Source: Flavonifractor hominis
GTDB lineage: Bacteria > Bacillota > Clostridia > Oscillospirales > Oscillospiraceae
Direction: 5' to 3'
Length of the DNA stretch: 64,000 nucleotides
Assembly: GCF_040095835.1 (NCBI RefSeq)
Contig: NZ_JBBMFT010000003.1
Coordinates: forward strand, 62,001 to 126,000
In this document: positions 26,878-35,877 of the stretch, piece after piece
Layout: each line of letters starts with the position of its first letter
How positions within the stretch are numbered: the stretch's first letter is position 1
Translations under genes and position numbers: made by a program
Notes under the pieces: generated by a model
Databases searched by the model: none
The model's input: only the letters and a program-made list of their open reading frames with translations
What the model was told of the DNA's origin: nothing

Positions 26878-26922
26878 AGGGCAGCCCACAGGCTGTCCGC
26901 CGGTGTGAAAGGAGCGCAACGC

Positions 26923-28860
26923 ATGAAACGTCTGAGCAGGATTCTCTTGACCCTGGCGCTGAGCGCCGTACTTTTGCCTGCGGCGCAGGCGGTGGATGGG
27001 AGTGAGCCGGCCTGGCTGGCCGAGGGTGAGCGCTATGTACGCGCGCTCAGCGACGAGCTTATTCTGACCGTCCAGACCGGCAGTCAGTTCAACGATCCCA
27101 AGCAGCCCGGGATCACTCCGGGCTACGGCGTGACAGACCGCATGGGCAACGAGGTGCTGCCCTGCACCTACCAGAAGATCAGCGACTTTGAAGGGGATGT
27201 GGCCCGCATCCAGCAGAAGTGGACAGGCCGATGGAGCCTGCTGCGCAGCGACGGGACGGTGCTCTGCCCCGATGGCTTTGAGACCATCTCCCCCTTTTCC
27301 GAGGGGCTGGCAGCGGCGGAACAGAACGGACTTTGGGGTTACATCGACACTGCGGGCAATTGGGTCATTCCGCCCCAATACGGCAGCGCCGGGGACTTCA
27401 GCCAGGGGCTGGCCCCGGTCAAGACCAGTACGGGGACCTACAGCGAGATGACGCCGGGGGACTATTGCTACATCAATATGGCCGGGCAGGTGGTCATCCA
27501 CGGTCCCTTTGCTTACGCCTATGCCTTTCAGCACGGTGTGGCCCTCTTCAGCCAGGGGGACGACACCAACGGCTATCAGGACGGACTTGTGGACACCAAG
27601 GGCAACCAGGTAGCCTCCGCCTTGTATGACGACATCGACTGGCAGAAGAGCTGGACGGGCGGGCTGATCCCCGTGCAGCAGGGGGAGTACTGGGGCGTAC
27701 TGAACGCGGACACCGGAGCACTGGTACTGCCCTGCCAGTACGATGCGGTAACCATCTTTGCCGAAGAGGGCCGGATTGCGGTGTGCAGCGCGGAGAGCGG
27801 CCTGTGGGGAGTCTGTGATGAGCAGGGGACCCTGGTAGTACCCATGACCTATGACCGGGTCGGCAAGGAAGGGGACGCCCTGCAGGTATGGCAGGGAGAT
27901 GACTGCGGCCTTCTGGACTGGAATGGCCGGCAGATCCTGCCCATGGCCCCCTATGACCGGCTGGCCTGGGTGGGCAGCGGACTTTATTACGCCGACGGGC
28001 AGCTGTTTGACCAACAGGGCGAGAGCGTTGCATCTTGGAGCTATGATGCGCCGATCAGCGAAACCTTCCAGGAGGGGCGCCTGCTGGTGCGGCAGAACGG
28101 CCGGTGCGGCTATCTGGATGAGAGCGGCACTCTGATGATTCCCTGTACCTATGAGTCCGCCGGGGCGTTTTCCGACGGCCTGGCCCCGGTACAGCAGAAC
28201 GGGAAATGGGGCTATATCGACCGGACGGGGGCACTGGTGGTGCCCTGCCAATATGACAGCGCGGAGACCGGCAGCCGCTTCCTCTATGTGACCAGCGGGG
28301 ACCGCGGCGGGCTGCTCTGCCATCCGCTCCTGGCGGATACGGTCAGCGACTGGGCCGCACAGGAAGTGGAGCAGGCGCGGCAGTCCGGGCTGCTCACCGC
28401 CCGGACGGAGGGGTATTTCACCTATGATATCACCCGCCTGCAGTTTGCCGAACTGGCGGTAAACCTGGTGGAGCAAACCACGGGGCAGGAGATCGTACCC
28501 GCGCCCGCAGACCGCTTTACCGACACATCGGATGAAGCCGCCCGCAAGGCTGCAGCGGCGGGCATCGTTAACGGCACGGGAGATGGGAGCACTTTCTCAC
28601 CCAATGCCCTTATTACCCGGGAGGAGCTGGCTGCCATGCTTTGCCGGGCGTGGGCTGCAGCGGGTGGCCAGGTGGCTGCCACAGCGGACCTGAGCGGCTA
28701 CAGCGATGCCGGTGCGGTGTCCGACTGGGCGGTGGAACCGGTGTCGGCGCTGGTGGGAGCCGGTGTGCTCCAGGGTGCCGGCGGTACTATACTGCCTGGA
28801 GATAAGACCACAGTGGAGCAGGCCATCCTGCTGGTGCTGCGGGTATATCAGCAAAGCTGA
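26923..28860 (+). CDS. Secreted WG-repeat protein with C-terminal SLH repeats
   Basis: 645 aa. A signal peptide covers residues 1-23 (LTLALSAVLLPAAQA). About ten WG-type beta repeats follow, units of the form GLWGYID-x-GNWVIPPQY (residues about 50-460). Three SLH-like repeats close the protein; the second begins RFTDTSDEAARKAAAAGIVNG. WG repeats have no fixed enzymatic role and usually suggest a ligand or protein scaffold. The SLH set is divergent from the identical pair at 1184 and 4738. ATG 26923 has AAAGGAG 8 nt upstream. plsX begins 23 nt after its stop. Confidence 0.88.
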   Translation: MKRLSRILLTLALSAVLLPAAQAVDGSEPAWLAEGERYVRALSDELILTVQTGSQFNDPKQPGITPGYGVTDRMGNEVLPCTYQKISDFEGDVARIQQKWTGRWSLLRSDGTVLCPDGFETISPFSEGLAAAEQNGLWGYIDTAGNWVIPPQYGSAGDFSQGLAPVKTSTGTYSEMTPGDYCYINMAGQVVIHGPFAYAYAFQHGVALFSQGDDTNGYQDGLVDTKGNQVASALYDDIDWQKSWTGGLIPVQQGEYWGVLNADTGALVLPCQYDAVTIFAEEGRIAVCSAESGLWGVCDEQGTLVVPMTYDRVGKEGDALQVWQGDDCGLLDWNGRQILPMAPYDRLAWVGSGLYYADGQLFDQQGESVASWSYDAPISETFQEGRLLVRQNGRCGYLDESGTLMIPCTYESAGAFSDGLAPVQQNGKWGYIDRTGALVVPCQYDSAETGSRFLYVTSGDRGGLLCHPLLADTVSDWAAQEVEQARQSGLLTARTEGYFTYDITRLQFAELAVNLVEQTTGQEIVPAPADRFTDTSDEAARKAAAAGIVNGTGDGSTFSPNALITREELAAMLCRAWAAAGGQVAATADLSGYSDAGAVSDWAVEPVSALVGAGVLQGAGGTILPGDKTTVEQAILLVLRVYQQS

Positions 28861-28883
28861 GAAAAGAAAGAAGAGGGAAGCAA

Positions 28884-29921
28884 ATGAAGATCATCGTAGA
28901 CGCCATGGGCGGCGACAACGCGCCCGTATCCAATGTCCGGGGTGCGTTGGCTGCAGTTCGGGAGTTGGGAGTGGAGGTCCTGCTGGTAGGCCGTGGGGAG
29001 GAAATCCTCAAGGTCCTGAAGGAGGACGGCATTGACCAACTCCCCCAGGGGTTGGAGATCGTCCATGCCTCCGAGGTGGTGGAGATGTGCGACAACCCCG
29101 CCACAGCTTTTCGGGAAAAGAAGGATTCCTCTCTCACGGTGGGACTCAACCTGTTGAAAAATGGAGACGGCGACGCCTTTGTTTCGGCGGGAAGCACCGG
29201 AGCTCTGCTTTCAGCAGCCACGCTGATGGTCAAGCGAGTGCGGGGAATCCGCCGGGCTGCTCTGGCTCCTGTGGTTCCCACCGGCGCGGGCGGCGCGGTG
29301 CTCATCGACTGCGGCGCCACCGCTGAGTGTACGCCGGAGTATCTGCTGCAGTTTGCCTTCATGGGCTCTTATTACGCCGAGCGGGTGCTCAAGCGGCCGG
29401 AACCCAAAGTGGGGCTGCTGAACATCGGAGCCGAGCCCTCTAAGGGCACGGACCTGCAGCGTGAGGCACATGCTCTGCTTACTGCCGCGGACAAAGCCGG
29501 GCGCATCCGTTTTGTAGGCAATGTGGAGGCCAGAGAGGCGGTCTACGGTGAAGTGGATGTCATTGTCTCAGACGGTTATTCGGGGAACATTTTCCTCAAG
29601 ACCATGGAGGGAACCGGCGGATTTATGGCCAAACAGCTCAAGGCCATGTTCAAGAAAAATGCGCTTACCAAGCTGGCAGCCGTGTTGGTTTCCGGTGGTC
29701 TCAAACAGTTTAAGAAGATGATGGATGCCGGTGAGGTGGGAGGTACGGCCCTGCTTGGCATTTCCCGCCCGGTCATCAAGGCCCATGGTTCTTCCGACGA
29801 TTTTGCCATCAAAAACGCCATCCGTCAGGCACAGAGTTTTGCCTCTTCCGGTATCATTGAAGACATCGTTGAAAATATCGAACATATGCGCCTGTCCACG
29901 GAGAAGGTGGAAAAAATTTGA
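28884..29921 (+). CDS. plsX: Phosphate acyltransferase PlsX
   Basis: 345 aa. It converts acyl-ACP to acyl-phosphate for phosphatidic acid synthesis. It starts with the family signature MKIIVDAMGGDNAP. Further conserved blocks are SAGSTGALLSAATLMVKRVRGI, LLNIGAEPSKG and VSDGYSGNIFLKTMEG. ATG follows AAGAGGGAAG. It heads the plsX-acpP-rnc-smc block; fabD and fabG, often between plsX and acpP, are absent here. Confidence 0.97.
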   Translation: MKIIVDAMGGDNAPVSNVRGALAAVRELGVEVLLVGRGEEILKVLKEDGIDQLPQGLEIVHASEVVEMCDNPATAFREKKDSSLTVGLNLLKNGDGDAFVSAGSTGALLSAATLMVKRVRGIRRAALAPVVPTGAGGAVLIDCGATAECTPEYLLQFAFMGSYYAERVLKRPEPKVGLLNIGAEPSKGTDLQREAHALLTAADKAGRIRFVGNVEAREAVYGEVDVIVSDGYSGNIFLKTMEGTGGFMAKQLKAMFKKNALTKLAAVLVSGGLKQFKKMMDAGEVGGTALLGISRPVIKAHGSSDDFAIKNAIRQAQSFASSGIIEDIVENIEHMRLSTEKVEKI

Positions 29922-29930
29922 GTCAACCTA

Positions 29931-29959
29931 TTGACAGCCGCCCTAATCTTGCCTATTAT
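29931..29959 (+). promoter_or_regulatory. Sigma-A promoter for acpP
   Basis: TTGACA at 29931-29936 and TATTAT at 29954-29959 with a 17-bp spacer, 10 nt past the plsX stop. It gives acpP its own strong transcription start, as expected for an abundant protein. Confidence 0.88.
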
Positions 29960-30014
29960 CATAGTGCAAATAGACGCCGTTCCCGGACGGTATGAGCGAT
30001 AGGAGTAGATGAAC

Positions 30015-30248
30015 ATGATTTTCGAAAAGATTGCCGCCCTGCTGGCCGAGCAGTTCAGCGTGGATGCCGATTCCATCACGATGGAGACGACCTTCGAGGA
30101 TCTGGGGGCCGATTCCCTGGATATCGTGGAACTGACCATGGCGGTAGAGGAAGAGTTTGGTCTGGAGGATATGGACGAGGATGATCTGTCCGGTATTGCT
30201 ACCGTGGCTGATCTGGTCCGTTATCTCAAGGGCAAGCTGGACGACTGA
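30015..30248 (+). CDS. acpP: Acyl carrier protein
   Basis: 77 aa, acidic, carries acyl chains on 4'-phosphopantetheine. The attachment serine is in the canonical DLGADSLDIVEL. ATG 30015 is preferred to ATG 30009 because AGGAG (30001-30005) then lies 9 nt rather than 3 nt away. Confidence 0.97.
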   Translation: MIFEKIAALLAEQFSVDADSITMETTFEDLGADSLDIVELTMAVEEEFGLEDMDEDDLSGIATVADLVRYLKGKLDD

Positions 30249-30269
30249 GCACAGCGTAAGATACGGGAG

Positions 30270-30298
30270 GAGCCCCGCCATCGGCGGGGCTCCCGCTT
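30270..30298 (+). terminator. Hairpin between acpP and rnc
   Basis: A 10-bp GC stem, GAGCCCCGCC with its complement, plus a 3-nt loop. Only CTTT follows, so it may be a partial terminator or a processing/stability hairpin. This fits high acpP and lower rnc expression. Confidence 0.6.
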
Positions 30299-30316
30299 TG
30301 AAAGGGAGGAACGGCC

Positions 30317-30988
30317 GTGGAAGCCTTGGAAGAGAAGCTGGGGTACCGGTTCAAGGACCGGGCTCTGCTGGAAAACGCGCTGACCCACAGCTCTTATGCC
30401 AACGAGAACAAATCCCGGGGCGTGCAGAGCAATGAGCGGCTGGAGTTTCTGGGAGATTCGGTGCTGGGGATGGTAGTGGCCGACTACCTGTTTCGTACGC
30501 ATCCCGACCTGCCGGAAGGGGATCTGACCCGTACCCGCGCGGCCCTGGTGTGTGAAGGCAGCCTGGTGGAAGTAGCCCAGTGCCTGTCTTTGGGGTCCTA
30601 TCTGAAGCTGGGAAAAGGCGAGGAGGCCGGCGGCGGCCGGGAGCGGCCCTCCATTGTGGCCGACGCGGTGGAAGCCGTGCTGGCTGCGGTATATCTGGAC
30701 GGGGGCATCGGCTCAGCCCGAAAGATCATTCAGACGTTTATTTTGGATCGGGAGGAAGAGAAGAGCGCAAGCCGGGACTATAAGACCGCCCTGCAGGAGC
30801 TGGTCCAGCGGGAGAGCGGCCAGGTACTGGGCTATCAGCTCATCGGCAGCGAGGGACCCGACCATGCCAAGACGTTCACTGTGGAGGTGGACCTCAACGG
30901 CAACCCCATCGGCCGGGGTAAGGGCCGCAGCAAGAAAGAGGCGGAGCAAAATGCCGCCAAGGCGGCCATTGAGAAGCTCAACGGCTGA
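30317..30988 (+). CDS. rnc: Ribonuclease III
   Basis: 223 aa. It cleaves double-stranded RNA, including rRNA precursors. The signature NERLEFLGDSVLG is at about residue 38, with the second acidic pair in ADAVEAVLAAVYLDGG. A C-terminal dsRNA-binding domain begins near 152 (DYKTALQELVQ) and ends GRSKKEAEQNAAKAAIEKL. GTG 30317 follows GGGAGG by 7 nt. Confidence 0.97.
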   Translation: MEALEEKLGYRFKDRALLENALTHSSYANENKSRGVQSNERLEFLGDSVLGMVVADYLFRTHPDLPEGDLTRTRAALVCEGSLVEVAQCLSLGSYLKLGKGEEAGGGRERPSIVADAVEAVLAAVYLDGGIGSARKIIQTFILDREEEKSASRDYKTALQELVQRESGQVLGYQLIGSEGPDHAKTFTVEVDLNGNPIGRGKGRSKKEAEQNAAKAAIEKLNG

Positions 30989-31006
30989 ATAGTGGACGGA
31001 AGTAAG

Positions 31007-31041
31007 GGCGGCGCGCCCGGCAAGGTTGCCGGCGCGCCGCC
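31007..31041 (+). terminator. Hairpin terminator after rnc
   Basis: A GC-rich stem (GGCGGCGCGCCCGGC with GCCGGCGCGCCGCC, one bulge) followed by TGGTTTGTG, a weak T-tract. A new promoter lies directly downstream. Confidence 0.65.
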
Positions 31042-31061
31042 TGGTTTGTGTACAAAAGAAT

Positions 31062-31090
31062 TTGCATTGAAGTAAAATCCTTGATATAAT
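31062..31090 (+). promoter_or_regulatory. Sigma-A promoter for smc
   Basis: TTGCAT at 31062-31067 and a perfect TATAAT at 31085-31090 with a 17-bp spacer, 38 nt before the smc start. Confidence 0.75.
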
Positions 31091-31128
31091 ATCTCAATTC
31101 AGAATGTTATGCTTGCGAGGTGCGCCCC

Positions 31129-34100
31129 TTGTACTTAAAAGCATTAGAGATCCAGGGCTTCAAATCCTTTCCCGATAAGACGGTACTGAGCTTTGATGAG
31201 GACATTACCGCTATCGTAGGGCCCAACGGGAGCGGAAAATCAAATATCTCCGATGCCATCCGCTGGGTCATGGGAGAGCAGTCCACCAAGGCGCTGCGGG
31301 GCGGCAAAATGGAGGACGTGATTTTCGGCGGCACCCAGCGACGCAAGCAGCTGGGGTATGCCGAGGTCTCCCTGATTTTGGATAACAGCGGGCATGTCTT
31401 TGATCTGGAGGAGAGCGAGGTCATGGTCACCCGGCGGTATTACCGCTCGGGGGAGAGCGAGTATTATATCAATCGACGCTCGGTTCGCCTGAAGGACGTC
31501 AATGAGCTGTTTATGGATACCGGTCTGGGCCGGGAGGGCTACTCCATCATTGGCCAGGGCAAGATCGATGAGATCCTCTCGGTAAAGAGCGCTGACCGGC
31601 GTGAGGTCTTTGAGGAAGCCGCTGGTATCTCCCGTTTCCGCCACCGCAAGGAGGAGAGCGAGCGCAAGCTGGAGCGCACCGAGGAAAATCTGGTGCGCAT
31701 TACCGACAAGATTGACGAGCTGGAGCTGCAGGTGGAACCCTTGCGCCAGCAGAGTGAGAAAGCGCGGAAATTCCTGGTTCTGCGGGATGAGTTGCGGGGA
31801 CTGGAGATCTCCCTGTGGCTGGACCAGCTGGAGAAGATCCGGGCGGGGGCCATCAAGACCCTGTCTGACTATGAGCACGCGGTAGACCAGAAGCAGACTG
31901 CCCAGCGGGAGGTGGAGGCGCTCTATGCCGCGGCTGAGGAGCGTGCCGCCCAAATGCGGGAGAAGGACGTGCAGGCCGAAGGGGTACGCTTCCAGATGAT
32001 GCAGCGCCAGGCCGACGCCAACAGCCTGGACAGCGCGGTGGCGGTACTCAAGGCCGACATGCGCAACAATCAGGAGAACACCGGCCGCTTGCAGCGGGAG
32101 CTGGAGCAGCAGCAGGGCCGGGCGGGAGCCATCAGCGGACAGATCGAACAGCGCCGGGCCCGATTGGAAGAGCTGGCGGCCGAGGCCGCCCAGGTCAATG
32201 GGGAGCTGGACCAGCGGCGGGCGGAGGCCGAACAGGCGGCCCATTCCGCCGGGGGGCTGGCGCAGGAGCTGGACGAACTGCGCCGGCAGGCGGCAGTGGA
32301 GAGCGCTTCCGCTTCCGAGGCCCGGGCGCTGCTCTCGGCTCTGGCCGCCGCGGCTCAGGAACTGCTGGACCGGGACGAGGCCGTACACCAGGAACTGGCT
32401 GTGGGCGAGGAGCGGCTGAGCCAGGCCAGGGAGAGTCAGGCAGCCGCCCGGACCGAGCTGGAGCAGGCACGGGAGGACCGGGACAGCCTGCGCAATATCA
32501 TCAGTGGTTATAACCTGCGGGTGGAGTCCCGCCGGAGTAAGGCCAAGCAGGCGGAAGAGCGGCATATGAAGCTCCAGATGGAGGAGAATGCGCTTAAATC
32601 CCGCATCCACATGCTCTCTGAGATGGAGAAGATGTACGAGGGCTATTCCAAAGCCGTCAAGCTGGTGATGGGGGAGTCCAAGCGGGGACAGCTGCGGGGG
32701 ATACACGGCCCGGTGGCCGGACTGATCCACGTGCCGGATGCCTGTGCGGTGGCCATCGAGATCGCCCTGGGGGGCGCCATGCAGCACATCGTGGTGGAGT
32801 CCGAGGAGGACGGCAAGGCCGCCATCCAGTTCCTCAAACGCCGGGACGGCGGGCGGAGCACCTTTTTGCCGCTGAACGCCATCCGGCCCTCCGAGTTTCG
32901 GGACCAGGGGGTCCGGCAGGAGCCGGGCTTTGTGGGGCTGGGCAATGAGCTCATCCGATTTGATGAGCGCTATGCGCGTATTTTTTCCAATCTGCTGGGC
33001 CGAACTGTGGTAGCCGAAGATATGGACCGGGCCATTGCCATGGCCCGCAAATATGGTCACCGGTTCAAGATCGTTACCCTGGATGGGCAGGTGCTCAATC
33101 CAGGCGGTTCCATGACCGGTGGCTCGGTATCCCGCAGTGCGGGCATTCTGAGCCGGGCCAACGAGCTGGAACGGCTCAATCAGCAGCGTACCGGCCTGGA
33201 GCAGCAGCTTTCCCAGGCTGCCCAGGCCATGGAGGAGGCCCGGCGGGAAGCAACCGCCGCCGCCTATGAGCTGGAGACCGCCCAGGCCCAGCAGCGCCAG
33301 CACGAGGATGCCATCCTCAAGCTGGAGGAGCGGCTGGCCCGCTTTACGGATCAGGCGGAAGAGTGCCTGCGCCAGCGGGACGAGCTGAAGGCTGAGCTGG
33401 AGCAGATCCAGGCCCGTTCGGCCCAGACGGAGACCGATACCGCCGCCGCCCGTGCGCGGATCGAGAAACTGGAAGGGGCGGCTGCCGCCCTGCAGGCTGA
33501 GGCCGAGGGCAAAGCCAGGGGGGAGCAGCAGCTGCGGGAGCGCACCAGCGCTCTGCAGCAGGCTATGACAGAACTGAGCCTTCGTCTGGCGGCGCTGGAC
33601 GCCGAGCGGCAGTCTTCCCAGGCGGCCCTGACGGAGCTGGAGGATCTGCGCCGGGACCTGACCGGCGACCGGGCCGAGCGGGAGCGCATGGTGGAGGAGT
33701 ACCAGGCAAAGAACCAGGTGCTGGAGGCCGAAATCAAGGCCAAGGAGGCCGAGCTGGAGGCCATCCGTCAGGAAAACGAGCTTCGGCAGGCCGATATTGC
33801 CCGCCTCAACGAGGAGAAACTGGCTTTGGAGGCCCAGCGCAACCAAGCGGATAAACAGGCCCGGGATAAAAACAGTGAGCTGCTGAATCTGGAGCGAGAG
33901 GTCTCGGTACTGGAGCAGAAGAAGGCCGCCTCCGCCATGGAGGAAAAGCAGCTGCTGGACAAATTGTGGGAGACCTATGAACTCTCCCATGAGGCCGCAC
34001 GGGCCCAGCGGGTGGAGCTGGAGAGCGTCCCCAAGGCCCAGCGCCGGGTAGGGGAGCTGAAAAAGAGCATTGCTGGACTGGGCAACATCAACTTGGATGC

Positions 34101-34698
34101 TATTGAGGAATTCCAGCGCATCAATGAGCGCTATACCTATCTGACCGATCAGCGGGACGACGTGCGCCGCTCCAAAAAGGAGTTGGAGGGCATCATCGCT
34201 GGGATCACCGAAGAGATGAAGCGCATCTTCTCTCAGCAATTCGAGATCCTTAACCAGGCCTTCCAACAGACCTTTCAAGAGCTGTTCGGCGGCGGCCGGG
34301 CCACACTGGAGCTGGAGGACCCGCAGGACATCCTCAACTGCGGCATCGAGATCCGGGTGCAGCCACCGGGCAAAGCGCTCAAGGTACTCTCTCTGCTCTC
34401 CGGTGGGGAGAAGGCCTTCGTGGCCATTGCCCTCTATTTTGCTATTTTGAAGGTGCGGCCCACCCCCTTCTGCGTTATGGATGAGATCGAAGCCGCGCTG
34501 GATGACGCCAATGTAGTGCGTTTTGCCCACTACATGCGCCAGATGGCGGATAAGACTCAGTTCGTGGTCATCACCCACCGCCGCGGCACCATGGAGGAGG
34601 CCGACGTGCTCTACGGTGTGACCATGCAGGAGCAGGGAGTCAGCCGGATCCTGACCATCAATCTGAACGATGTGGAAAAAGAACTGAACATCAAGTAA
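31129..34698 (+). CDS. smc: Chromosome partition protein Smc
   Basis: 1189-aa condensin ATPase that compacts and separates chromosomes. Walker A is GPNGSGKSNISDA near residue 32. Two long coiled coils flank a hinge at about 510-660 (GPVAGLIHVPDACAVAIEIALGG; GGSMTGGS). The signature LSGGEKAFVAIALYF and Walker B CVMDEIEAALDDANV are near the end. TTG 31129 is chosen: it gives the family start MYLKALEIQGFKSF, and GAGGT lies 7 nt upstream. GTG 31120 is the in-frame alternative. The hinge-side arms are unusually rich in Ala and Gln. Confidence 0.97.
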   Translation: MYLKALEIQGFKSFPDKTVLSFDEDITAIVGPNGSGKSNISDAIRWVMGEQSTKALRGGKMEDVIFGGTQRRKQLGYAEVSLILDNSGHVFDLEESEVMVTRRYYRSGESEYYINRRSVRLKDVNELFMDTGLGREGYSIIGQGKIDEILSVKSADRREVFEEAAGISRFRHRKEESERKLERTEENLVRITDKIDELELQVEPLRQQSEKARKFLVLRDELRGLEISLWLDQLEKIRAGAIKTLSDYEHAVDQKQTAQREVEALYAAAEERAAQMREKDVQAEGVRFQMMQRQADANSLDSAVAVLKADMRNNQENTGRLQRELEQQQGRAGAISGQIEQRRARLEELAAEAAQVNGELDQRRAEAEQAAHSAGGLAQELDELRRQAAVESASASEARALLSALAAAAQELLDRDEAVHQELAVGEERLSQARESQAAARTELEQAREDRDSLRNIISGYNLRVESRRSKAKQAEERHMKLQMEENALKSRIHMLSEMEKMYEGYSKAVKLVMGESKRGQLRGIHGPVAGLIHVPDACAVAIEIALGGAMQHIVVESEEDGKAAIQFLKRRDGGRSTFLPLNAIRPSEFRDQGVRQEPGFVGLGNELIRFDERYARIFSNLLGRTVVAEDMDRAIAMARKYGHRFKIVTLDGQVLNPGGSMTGGSVSRSAGILSRANELERLNQQRTGLEQQLSQAAQAMEEARREATAAAYELETAQAQQRQHEDAILKLEERLARFTDQAEECLRQRDELKAELEQIQARSAQTETDTAAARARIEKLEGAAAALQAEAEGKARGEQQLRERTSALQQAMTELSLRLAALDAERQSSQAALTELEDLRRDLTGDRAERERMVEEYQAKNQVLEAEIKAKEAELEAIRQENELRQADIARLNEEKLALEAQRNQADKQARDKNSELLNLEREVSVLEQKKAASAMEEKQLLDKLWETYELSHEAARAQRVELESVPKAQRRVGELKKSIAGLGNINLDAIEEFQRINERYTYLTDQRDDVRRSKKELEGIIAGITEEMKRIFSQQFEILNQAFQQTFQELFGGGRATLELEDPQDILNCGIEIRVQPPGKALKVLSLLSGGEKAFVAIALYFAILKVRPTPFCVMDEIEAALDDANVVRFAHYMRQMADKTQFVVITHRRGTMEEADVLYGVTMQEQGVSRILTINLNDVEKELNIK

Positions 34699-34710
34699 GG
34701 AGCGTTGGAT

Positions 34711-34944
34711 ATGGAGCGTGCGTATAAGGGACGCAGGGCCATGGAAGGGTTATCGACCGTCGGGGTGGTGCTGGTGTGCGCGGCACTGGTGACCCAGTTT
34801 ATCCTGCTGTTTGTGGCAGGTCTGGTGCTCATCGCTGTATCTGTGGCTATTTTGCACCTGTATTGGCGCTGCCCGGACTGTGGGGCTTTTCTGGGTGTCA
34901 GTAAGACAGAAACATGTCCCAGCTGCGGACGGCCTATTGCATAA
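34711..34944 (+). CDS. Small membrane protein with zinc ribbon
   Basis: 77 aa. Two close hydrophobic stretches (about residues 13-47) are followed by a C-terminal zinc ribbon with two CxxC pairs (CPDCG, then CPSCG). ATG 34711 follows AAGGAG by 8 nt. It lies 12 nt after smc and 18 nt before ftsY, so it is surely co-transcribed. Function is unknown; its place between smc and ftsY suggests a membrane-associated accessory, but that is inference. Confidence 0.78.
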   Translation: MERAYKGRRAMEGLSTVGVVLVCAALVTQFILLFVAGLVLIAVSVAILHLYWRCPDCGAFLGVSKTETCPSCGRPIA

Positions 34945-34962
34945 GAAAGGAATTTTGACCAC

Positions 34963-35862
34963 ATGGGCTTTTTTGAAAAAATCAAAGCGGGCCTGACCCG
35001 CACCAAGGAGAACATCGGCCACTCCTTTGACCAGCTGTTTGCCGGGGAGTTGAATGACGACTTCTACGACGAACTGGAAGAAACGCTGATTCTGGGCGAT
35101 ATGGGTGTGGATACCACCTTGAAAGCGGTGGAAGAGCTGCGCAGTCGGGTGAAGGCGGAGAAGATTCGGGATATGGAAGGTGCCCGGGCCTGCCTGCGCC
35201 GGGTGCTCGTCGAAATGCTCCAGGTGGGAGAGCCTGGGCTCCAACTAACCACCACGCCGTCGGTGGCCCTGTTCATCGGGGTCAACGGTGTGGGCAAAAC
35301 CACTACCATCGGCAAGCTGGCGGCCAAAATGAAGGGGGATGGCAAGCGGGTGCTCATGGCTGCCGCCGATACCTTCCGGGCCGCTGCCGCCGACCAGCTG
35401 GAGATCTGGAGCCAGCGCAGCGGAGTGGATATCGTCCGCCAGTACGAAGGGGCGGATCCCGCTGCCGTGGTGTTTGACGCCTTGACTGCGGCCAAGGCCC
35501 GCAAGATGGATGTGGTGCTCATCGACACGGCCGGCCGGCTGCACAACAAGCAGAATTTGATGAACGAGCTGAACAAGATCAGCCGCGTGGTGGACCGGGA
35601 GCTGCCCGGCTGTGACCGGGAAACGCTGCTGGTGCTGGACGCTACCACTGGTCAAAACGGACTGATCCAGGCCAAGCAGTTTAAAGAGGCCGCAGGCATC
35701 ACCGGCATCGTTCTTACCAAGCTGGATGGTTCCGCCAAGGGCGGCATTGTGATCGCCATTGCCCAGGAGCTGCAGGTACCGGTGAAGTATATCGGCGTGG
35801 GCGAAGGCATTGATGATCTGATGCCCTTTGAGGCCGAGGCTTTTGTGGAAGCATTGATTTGA
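34963..35862 (+). CDS. ftsY: Signal recognition particle receptor FtsY
   Basis: 299-aa SRP-family GTPase that delivers ribosomes making membrane proteins. The N domain (residues 1-90) is followed by the G domain: GVNGVGKTTTIGKLA near 107, DTFRAAAADQLE, DTAGRLHNK, TKLDGSAKGG and GVGEGIDDL. It lacks the long acidic N-terminal extension of proteobacterial FtsY, as is usual in Firmicutes. ATG follows AAGGA. Confidence 0.97.
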   Translation: MGFFEKIKAGLTRTKENIGHSFDQLFAGELNDDFYDELEETLILGDMGVDTTLKAVEELRSRVKAEKIRDMEGARACLRRVLVEMLQVGEPGLQLTTTPSVALFIGVNGVGKTTTIGKLAAKMKGDGKRVLMAAADTFRAAAADQLEIWSQRSGVDIVRQYEGADPAAVVFDALTAAKARKMDVVLIDTAGRLHNKQNLMNELNKISRVVDRELPGCDRETLLVLDATTGQNGLIQAKQFKEAAGITGIVLTKLDGSAKGGIVIAIAQELQVPVKYIGVGEGIDDLMPFEAEAFVEALI

Positions 35863-35877
35863 TGGAGGCGATCTGAT

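Noticed and set aside
31240..34578. A 1112-codon open frame on the minus strand opposite smc
   Set aside because: It is an effect of GC-rich codon use. The plus strand encodes unmistakable Smc, and the antisense product is Leu/Gly/Gln-rich with no family features.
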